DNA of 10,648 nt from Planctomycetaceae bacterium (GTDB lineage: Bacteria > Planctomycetota > Planctomycetia > Pirellulales > Thermoguttaceae): contig JAITBS010000205.1 of NCBI GenBank assembly GCA_031283515.1, positions 1 to 10,648 of the forward strand, in the 5' to 3' direction. How positions within the stretch are numbered: the first letter of the stretch is position 1; each line of letters begins with the position of its first letter. This document shows positions 6,421 through 10,648 of the stretch, piece after piece. The position numbers and the translations under genes were made by a program. The notes beneath the pieces were generated by a model. It was not told where the DNA came from. It saw nothing but the letters and a program-made list of their open reading frames with translations, and searched no databases.

Positions 6421-7680
6421 ATGAAGAATTTGGGTGAAATTATAAGGAAAACATCCATGTTAAAATGGAAAAATCAGAGGGGGGGATGTATAAGTGAAGA
6501 GTTAAGAATGGATAATGGAGAGTGTCCACCTTCTCAATCCTTTTCTGAAAACTTCATAACTTTTGTTCGTTCTTCACCTTTCGGCTTTACGTTAGTCGAA
6601 CTTCTTGTGGTGATTGCGATCATCGGTGTGTTAATCGCACTTCTGTTGCCGGCAGTTCAAGCAGCCCGTGAAGCCGCGAGGAGAGTACAATGCACCAATC
6701 ACATCAAACAACTCTCTCTGGCGGTACACAATTTTCACGATGCCAATAATCGTTTTCCGGCATCGTCTTTCGATCCAATTTACGTGTCAAAAAACATTGG
6801 AAGAGGTAGTGCCTTAACCCTACTTCTTCCCTTCAGCGAACAATCCACACTTTATTCCAATCTTGTGTTTAGTTCTGGGTGGTTGTTCTCTAAAGTTGAA
6901 GGGCACGTGAAGATTGGTACTTTACTGTGTCCTTCTGATTCCAATATTAATTTATGGAACGACACAATGTGTACGCATACAAGTTATCGCGGTAGTCGCG
7001 GTGATTTGGCAGGATATGACGCACTCCAAACCGCAACCGGAACATCTGGAACAATAGGTGATGTTAATCCTGAAACACAATTCCCAATGTCTCGAAGTTG
7101 GCTTCAGGCTGGTAAATTTCTCGGAGGTTTTGAGCGTATTACAGATGGAACCAGTAATACGGTGATGTTCAGTGAAGGTATTATCGGTGACGGGCAAGGC
7201 GGAAATATTGGAGGAAATTACAAAATGCGAATAGCAACCGGTGTAACTTCACATTATAGTTCCGCTCCGCAAGATTGTTTGAATCTCAGAGGACCTGGTA
7301 ACGAATTTAAAAGCCCAACTCAAGCTTGTCTTAACGATGCCGATCATAATTTAGGACGCCGCGCTTGGGATAATTACGTCCATCCTGTTTATTTTTATAC
7401 TCTTTTACCTCCCAACAGTCCTAGCTGCCATAGTGACTGGCATAAAGCATGGGTATCTGCGAGTAGTAATCATCCGGGCGGAGTCAATGTTTCTCTGCTG
7501 GATGCGTCAACACGGTTTATCAGTGATTCCATCAACACCGCCAACCTAAGCCGTTCCGTAACCGCTCAAACTCCCGATGCTCCGCCGGCAACTCCTTATG
7601 ACAGTACCGGAACATTTAGTTATGGTGTTTGGGCGGAAATCGGTTCGATTAACGGCGGTGAAACAACTCCGGTTCCGTAA
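6421..7680 (+). CDS. DUF1559 family protein with prepilin-type N-terminal cleavage motif
   Basis: The protein has 419 residues from the ATG with the aaggag site. The type IV prepilin signal is G55-F56-T-L-V-E60, followed by a hydrophobic helix (LLVVIAIIGVLIALLLPAVQ) and the family signature 'AAREAARRVQCTNHIKQLSLAVHNFHD'. Prepilin peptidase would cleave after G55, and Glu+5 is present. The middle holds family phrases such as 'RITDGTSNTVMFSEG'. The C-terminal H-X9-DG element is recognisable as H351PGGVNVSLLD361, but has alanine at the usual glycine (A362). Such proteins are strongly expanded in planctomycetes and are presumed pseudopilin-like surface or envelope proteins; their role is not established. 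The pre-cleavage leader is unusually long (55 residues, with Cys23 and Cys35) compared with the roughly 5-25 I expect. A later start at M30 (6508) would shorten it to 26 but lacks a strong ribosome binding site. The downstream lipoprotein gene is its usual partner. Confidence 0.93.
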   Translation: MKNLGEIIRKTSMLKWKNQRGGCISEELRMDNGECPPSQSFSENFITFVRSSPFGFTLVELLVVIAIIGVLIALLLPAVQAAREAARRVQCTNHIKQLSLAVHNFHDANNRFPASSFDPIYVSKNIGRGSALTLLLPFSEQSTLYSNLVFSSGWLFSKVEGHVKIGTLLCPSDSNINLWNDTMCTHTSYRGSRGDLAGYDALQTATGTSGTIGDVNPETQFPMSRSWLQAGKFLGGFERITDGTSNTVMFSEGIIGDGQGGNIGGNYKMRIATGVTSHYSSAPQDCLNLRGPGNEFKSPTQACLNDADHNLGRRAWDNYVHPVYFYTLLPPNSPSCHSDWHKAWVSASSNHPGGVNVSLLDASTRFISDSINTANLSRSVTAQTPDAPPATPYDSTGTFSYGVWAEIGSINGGETTPVP

Positions 7681-7712
7681 CATTATTGTTTACGTACAAT
7701 ATCGTTATGTGT

Positions 7713-7750
7713 TTATCTGCCGTTTTACTTTTCGTCAAAACGGCAGATAA
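7713..7750 (+). terminator. Perfect 14-bp hairpin after the DUF1559 gene
   Basis: Arms ttatctgccgtttt (7713-7726) and aaaacggcagataa (7737-7750) are perfectly complementary around a 10-nt loop, 32 bp after the stop codon. No strong T tract follows immediately; 'aataatttt' comes about 7 nt later. It could be a weak terminator or a 3' stability element that sets the ratio between the DUF1559 protein and the lipoprotein encoded 62 bp further on. Confidence 0.65.
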
Positions 7751-7785
7751 TGTGCAATAATTTTCTTGAATGATGTTTTAACCAT

Positions 7786-7805
7786 TTTAAACAGATTTAA
7801 ACAGA
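7786..7805 (+). repeat. Perfect 2 x 10-bp tandem before the lipoprotein gene
   Basis: The unit tttaaacaga occurs at 7786-7795 and 7796-7805 and ends 7 bp before the ATG. The second unit runs into 'cagag', so the duplication covers the place where the ribosome binding site would be. The Shine-Dalgarno here is weak. Confidence 0.7.
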
Positions 7806-7812
7806 GTGTTTT

Positions 7813-8262
7813 ATGAACAAATATTTTGGATTGATCGTTTTGCTGATTCTTTTTGTCGGTTGTACGAAAACCAATCCCTACGACACAACATTTGTTGAAG
7901 GAACAGTACAACTGGACGGTGTTCCTGTAGAAGGAGTTAATGTTAATTTTACTCCTATTGGAAACGGTAATTCTGCCGGCGGTTTGACTGATTCTTCCGG
8001 TAAATTCCGATTGACAACCGGAAGTGCGCCCGTTGGCAGCGGTGCGATTGCCGGCGAATACAACGTAACATTTTCTAAGATTGAGATCGAAGGATCAAAT
8101 CTGACTTTTGAAGAATCCCAAAAACAATTCGGTTCACGTCCGCCGAAAACAATCTATATCGTACCCAAAAAATACGATAATGCCGCCAATTCAGGTATTG
8201 CTCCGGTTACGATTGAAAAAGGCAAAAAGAATGTTTTTAATTTTGACCTTTCAACAAAATAA
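7813..8262 (+). CDS. Small lipoprotein with carboxypeptidase-regulatory-like (transthyretin-like) fold
   Basis: The protein has 149 residues. The N-terminus MNKYFGLIVLLILFVGC is a lipoprotein signal peptide, with Cys17 as the lipidated residue after F-V-G. The mature part opens with 'VEGTVQLDGVPVEGVNVNFTPIGNG' and 'GGLTDSSGKFRLTT', the beta-sandwich pattern of carboxypeptidase-regulatory-like domains, and continues with 'AIAGEYNVTFSKIEI'. It would be anchored in a membrane and face the periplasm or the outside. Genes of this type commonly sit next to DUF1559 genes in planctomycetes, as here (about 130 bp apart on the same strand). The function is unknown; a structural or binding role in the envelope is inference. 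The start has only a weak purine stretch (cagag) upstream, but the signal peptide fits it well. Confidence 0.88.
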   Translation: MNKYFGLIVLLILFVGCTKTNPYDTTFVEGTVQLDGVPVEGVNVNFTPIGNGNSAGGLTDSSGKFRLTTGSAPVGSGAIAGEYNVTFSKIEIEGSNLTFEESQKQFGSRPPKTIYIVPKKYDNAANSGIAPVTIEKGKKNVFNFDLSTK

Positions 8263-8284
8263 GTAATATATCAGTGGCATTTTT
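8263..8284 (-). repeat. Dispersed ~20-bp motif, copy 6 (inverted)
   Basis: The plus strand reads gtaatatatcagtggcattt and continues in T. It is the reverse complement of the reference at 157-178 with two substitutions, and starts immediately after the lipoprotein stop codon. Confidence 0.5.
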
Positions 8285-8298
8285 GTTTTTCGATTTTT

Positions 8299-8514
8299 CA
8301 CCTTGAAGAGGTGCGATTTTCATAACCGCAGGTCATCGACCTGCGGACTTGTATCGGTAACAAACCTCTCTCTGAAAGGCAGAATTTTAATCATCGTTGG
8401 TTGTATGATTCGGATCGTTTCGTTTCGCCTTTCAGGCGATGTTGTTGCGAGGTACTTACCGTAGGTCACGATTCGCTTGACCTACGGTTATGAAAATGAC
8501 ACCCCTTCGAGGTG
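8299..8514. repeat. Palindrome-rich module of two inverted two-hairpin units
   Basis: Unit 1 (8299-8346) contains the stem cacct/aggtg (8299-8313), the linker 'cgattttcata', and the perfect 9-bp hairpin ccgcaggtc-atc-gacctgcgg (8326-8346). Unit 2 (8458-8514), read on the minus strand, has the same order: 'cacctcgaaggggtg', 'tcattttcata', then the perfect 11-bp hairpin accgtaggtca/tgacctacggt (8458-8468 with 8478-8488). Between them is another hairpin, tcgcct-ttc-aggcga (8425-8439). The module fills the gap between two convergent genes and could act as a two-way terminator or transcript stabiliser. It resembles REP-like composite repeats; I cannot name the family. Confidence 0.8.
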
Positions 8515-8585
8515 AAGAAGAAAAAATAATAACAAGATAAAGTATAGTTGAATTGTTACAAATTTTATATGAATAGTTACAGTTT

Positions 8586-10130
8586 TTATTTATTTTGTGT
8601 GAATAATGCCGTTTTTTTAGTTGGGTGTTTTTGGGGAACTCGATTAACGGCATCAAGACAACATTCAAAAAGAAGTCGGGAAAGATGGAAACCAAAACGT
8701 GACACCGTAATCATCATTTGATCCTCCACTAACATTTCCGCATACAAATGAAATTGTCCTTCTTTACCAATGGATTCCGTTTTGTTCAATCGAATTGACA
8801 AACCGCTGACTTTTTTCACGGCATCGAGAACCGCCAATTCAACCGTCAGACCTTCACCGATAACCGTTTGTTCTTTGGAAATAGAACTGGTAATAGTTCC
8901 TGTAACACGACAATATCCGTCTGTACAGTATTCCGAAAAACCGATACAGAAAACAGGTTGCGGAAAGTCAACAGGCAATAAATTATATTCGGAAGCTAGT
9001 TTCAGAAATTCTGTAATACCAAATGTCCGTAAACCGGATTCTTTGATATGATTCAAAAGTTGTTCTGTTACGGTATTATTGGGTTTGTTCAGACCGAGTT
9101 GTTCTGCCATAAGCTGGATACCAGCTTTACCGGAATGACGTGATAAAACAATCCGTTTCGGGATAGCGTTACAAATTCGTACGGCTTCCGGTAAATAATT
9201 GTCCGAAGAATGAACCAAACCTTTTTGATGGAGACCGGATGCGTGAGCACAAACATTCCAACCAGTAAGAGGTTTCATCGGACCAGGCGAAATACCTGTA
9301 ACACTATAAAAATAATCCGCCAATCCGCTCAACTGTTCCGCGTGTAGTCTTGTTGAAACGTTGTAAATTTCAGGGTGTACGAAAAGATTCGCAGCAACCT
9401 CTTCAAGAACGGCATTGCCCGACCGTTCACCAATACCGCCAACCGTTACTTCAATTTGATCACAACCGGCTTCAATAGCGGCAAGTGTGTTTGCAACAGC
9501 AAGACCCGCATCATTGTGGCAATGAATACTCAAACGCGCCTGACCGGACGAAAAACCGGAAACTTGACGACGCAATAATGTAACAAGTGATATTATTTGT
9601 GACGGAACGAACAAACCGGTGGTATCCGCAATATTGACCACTGATGCTCCTGCCTCAATAACCGCATGACAATATTCGCACAAAAAATTGAAATCGGAAT
9701 GAGTGGCGTCTTCCGCTCCGATTTCAACCGAAGAAACAAGCCCTGATGCAAAAGAAACCATCTTAATTGCTTTTTCAATCAATTGTGTCCGTGAGATATT
9801 CAAAAAGGCGGCAAGATGTGCATCGCTAACCGGTAATGTAACATGAAGAATTCCAGTGTCATCAAGAATTGATGCAGTTTTTCTGATCTCACTCATCTTT
9901 CCGCGACAAATAACAGCCGCCTGAGCGGAAAAATCTTTCAACGCTGTAACAATATTTAGACACGCATTGAAATCCGCTTGAGAAGAAAGTGGAAAACCTG
10001 CTTCAATAATATCAACACCCGCTTCCGCCAATGCAACTGCGAGTGCCGGTTTGATTTTCTGATCAAACGCAAATCCTGCTGCCTGATCGCCGTCTCTTAA
10101 TGTTGTATCGAAAATTATCATCCGCCGCAT
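8586..10130 (-). CDS. leuA: 2-isopropylmalate synthase-like (LeuA/homocitrate synthase family)
   Basis: The protein has 514 residues, close to the usual LeuA length. The ATG at 10130 has 'gaagg' about 7 nt upstream. The TIM-barrel catalytic domain (1-270) starts with 'FDTTLRDGDQAAGFAF' (R12, metal-binding D13) and holds 'HCHNDAGLAVANTLAAIEAG' (H203, H205) and 'GGIGERSGNA' (N239). This is the complete metal-binding set of LeuA. The linker region has 'SGLHQKGLVHSSDNYLP' and 'LSRHSGKAGIQL'. Residues about 395-495 form a C-terminal domain like the LeuA allosteric domain. The expected reaction is condensation of acetyl-CoA with 2-oxoisovalerate, the first leucine-specific step, in the cytoplasm. 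Homocitrate or citramalate synthase use cannot be excluded, since substrate choice depends on few residues; 'DGDQ' replaces the common 'DGEQ'. No other leu genes are nearby, and no Leu-rich leader peptide was seen upstream. Confidence 0.85.
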   Translation of the reverse strand: MRRMIIFDTTLRDGDQAAGFAFDQKIKPALAVALAEAGVDIIEAGFPLSSQADFNACLNIVTALKDFSAQAAVICRGKMSEIRKTASILDDTGILHVTLPVSDAHLAAFLNISRTQLIEKAIKMVSFASGLVSSVEIGAEDATHSDFNFLCEYCHAVIEAGASVVNIADTTGLFVPSQIISLVTLLRRQVSGFSSGQARLSIHCHNDAGLAVANTLAAIEAGCDQIEVTVGGIGERSGNAVLEEVAANLFVHPEIYNVSTRLHAEQLSGLADYFYSVTGISPGPMKPLTGWNVCAHASGLHQKGLVHSSDNYLPEAVRICNAIPKRIVLSRHSGKAGIQLMAEQLGLNKPNNTVTEQLLNHIKESGLRTFGITEFLKLASEYNLLPVDFPQPVFCIGFSEYCTDGYCRVTGTITSSISKEQTVIGEGLTVELAVLDAVKKVSGLSIRLNKTESIGKEGQFHLYAEMLVEDQMMITVSRFGFHLSRLLFECCLDAVNRVPQKHPTKKTALFTQNK

Positions 10131-10149
10131 GGTACACCTTCACCTATAA

Positions 10150-10167
10150 GCCGCACACAACCGCGGC
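10150..10167 (-). promoter_or_regulatory. Small GC hairpin in the leuA leader
   Basis: gccgc (10150-10154) pairs with gcggc (10163-10167) around an 8-nt loop, 20 bp upstream of the leuA-like ATG. It is the only GC-rich patch in this leader and could affect translation. No T-box, attenuator or known riboswitch pattern was recognised, and no convincing promoter stands out in the AT-rich sequence to 10260. Confidence 0.3.
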
Positions 10168-10271
10168 AATTGTTTTTACTTGCTTTTACCAAAAAACAAA
10201 ATATAATCTATAAAAGTTACAGAGATGCTTCTTATATTAAACAATTCCCATAGTAGTAACAAATTCCAATG

Positions 10272-10474
10272 GTGGTAGGCGACCTTTCGCCGAAGGTTTT
10301 TAAACAATACAATACAATACAATACACTCCAATACAATACAATACAATAAACCCACGGTCGTATCAGTTGGTTTTGTTATTGTGTTGTACACTGTTGTTT
10401 TTTAATTTTCTGCCGTAACAGGAACAAGTCAGTGAGTACACCGACGTAATGTTTCGGCGAAACGTTGCCTACCT
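10272..10474 (+). repeat. Long hairpin-ended repeat element, copy C (complete)
   Basis: This copy shows both ends. The left end ggtaggc plus acctttcgccgaaggt (10273-10297) and the right end gtttcg-g-cgaaac plus gttgcctacc (10451-10473) form terminal inverted repeats of about 24 bp, and each contains its own palindrome. Inside are an 'aatac' pentanucleotide array (10306-10350, seven exact units, one degenerate unit actcc, one variant), 'aaaccca', 'gtgttgtacac', and an internal stem gtcagtg-agta-caccgac (10428-10445). The stem has one mismatch and one compensatory pair relative to copy A. No coding frame and no clear target-site duplication were seen. Confidence 0.8.
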
Positions 10475-10648
10475 CTTAAATAAATCGTAACTTAAAAATT
10501 TGTAACTTAATAAAAACATCAATCAAGTAACTGCCGGAAGTGTAAACTCCATTAATAAACAGTTGTACGGGATTTGTTTCTTTTTACGTTATTATCGTTT
10601 TGATGATTTATTGTTTATTTTATTACAATAAAGCGTCGTATAATGTTA
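10475..10648. other. AT-rich sequence at window end, no gene recognised
   Basis: No open frame of note on either strand. An 8-bp inverted repeat, tttattgt (10607-10614) with acaataaa (10625-10632), is present but AT-only apart from one pair, so it may be chance. Confidence 0.4.

Noticed and set aside
8770..9051. Plus-strand frames within 8770-9578
   Set aside because: They are opposite-strand shadows of the leuA-like gene, which has full-length family motifs.
10131..10260. Leucine attenuator or T-box upstream of the leuA-like gene
   Set aside because: No Leu-rich leader frame, T-box sequence or terminator stem with T tract was found on the minus strand.
10306..10350. Regular 'aatac' array considered as a CRISPR or origin iteron
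   Set aside because: The 5-bp units are contiguous with no spacers, far too short for CRISPR, and occur in a shorter form inside copy B. They are a microsatellite within the repeat element.

Overview
The window looks like a low-GC chromosomal segment from a member of the Planctomycetota. The best marker is a DUF1559 protein (prepilin-type GFTLVELLVV start, 6421-7680) followed by a small lipoprotein with a carboxypeptidase-regulatory-like fold (7813-8262), a pair characteristic of planctomycete genomes. The remnant transposase (5250-6173, minus) also matches an IS1634-like group as I remember it from planctomycetes. The host assignment is inference from these families; no rRNA or other phylogenetic marker is present.

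Layout. Positions 1-930 hold no gene but are dense in non-coding repeats: two inverted copies of a roughly 190-bp element (1-128 and 490-674), a perfect 14-bp inverted repeat (253-342), an inverted pair of the 'cacagagaacacagag' type repeat, and several copies of a ~20-bp dispersed motif. A good sigma70-like promoter (934-962) leads into a predicted helical-repeat protein (1025-2224). Then come a secreted endonuclease/exonuclease/phosphatase-fold protein (2310-3224) and a secreted glycoside hydrolase family 2 protein (3308-5152). All three are on the plus strand with gaps of about 85 bp, so they may form one transcription unit. Region 5250-6173 (minus) is a decayed IS transposase. The DUF1559 gene and lipoprotein follow, separated by a perfect 14-bp hairpin. 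A palindrome-rich intergenic module (8299-8514) separates them from a convergent 2-isopropylmalate synthase-like gene (8586-10130, minus). The right end (10272-10474) carries a third, complete copy of the long repeat element.

How the genes fit together. The EEP-fold protein and the GH2 protein both have export signals and could act together outside the cytoplasm on phosphorylated or glycosylated substrates, but nothing in the sequence fixes a substrate. DUF1559 proteins and the small lipoproteins are thought to be surface or envelope components. LeuA-like is a housekeeping biosynthetic enzyme and appears unlinked to the others.

Most interesting points. (1) The long repeat element has terminal inverted repeats that are themselves hairpins, with compensatory base changes between hairpins and between copies. 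(2) The GH2 protein has serine where the catalytic nucleophile glutamate (GEFGG) is expected, while the acid/base glutamate is retained. (3) The 8299-8514 module is built from two inverted copies of a two-hairpin unit. No defence system, CRISPR array or prophage was seen.
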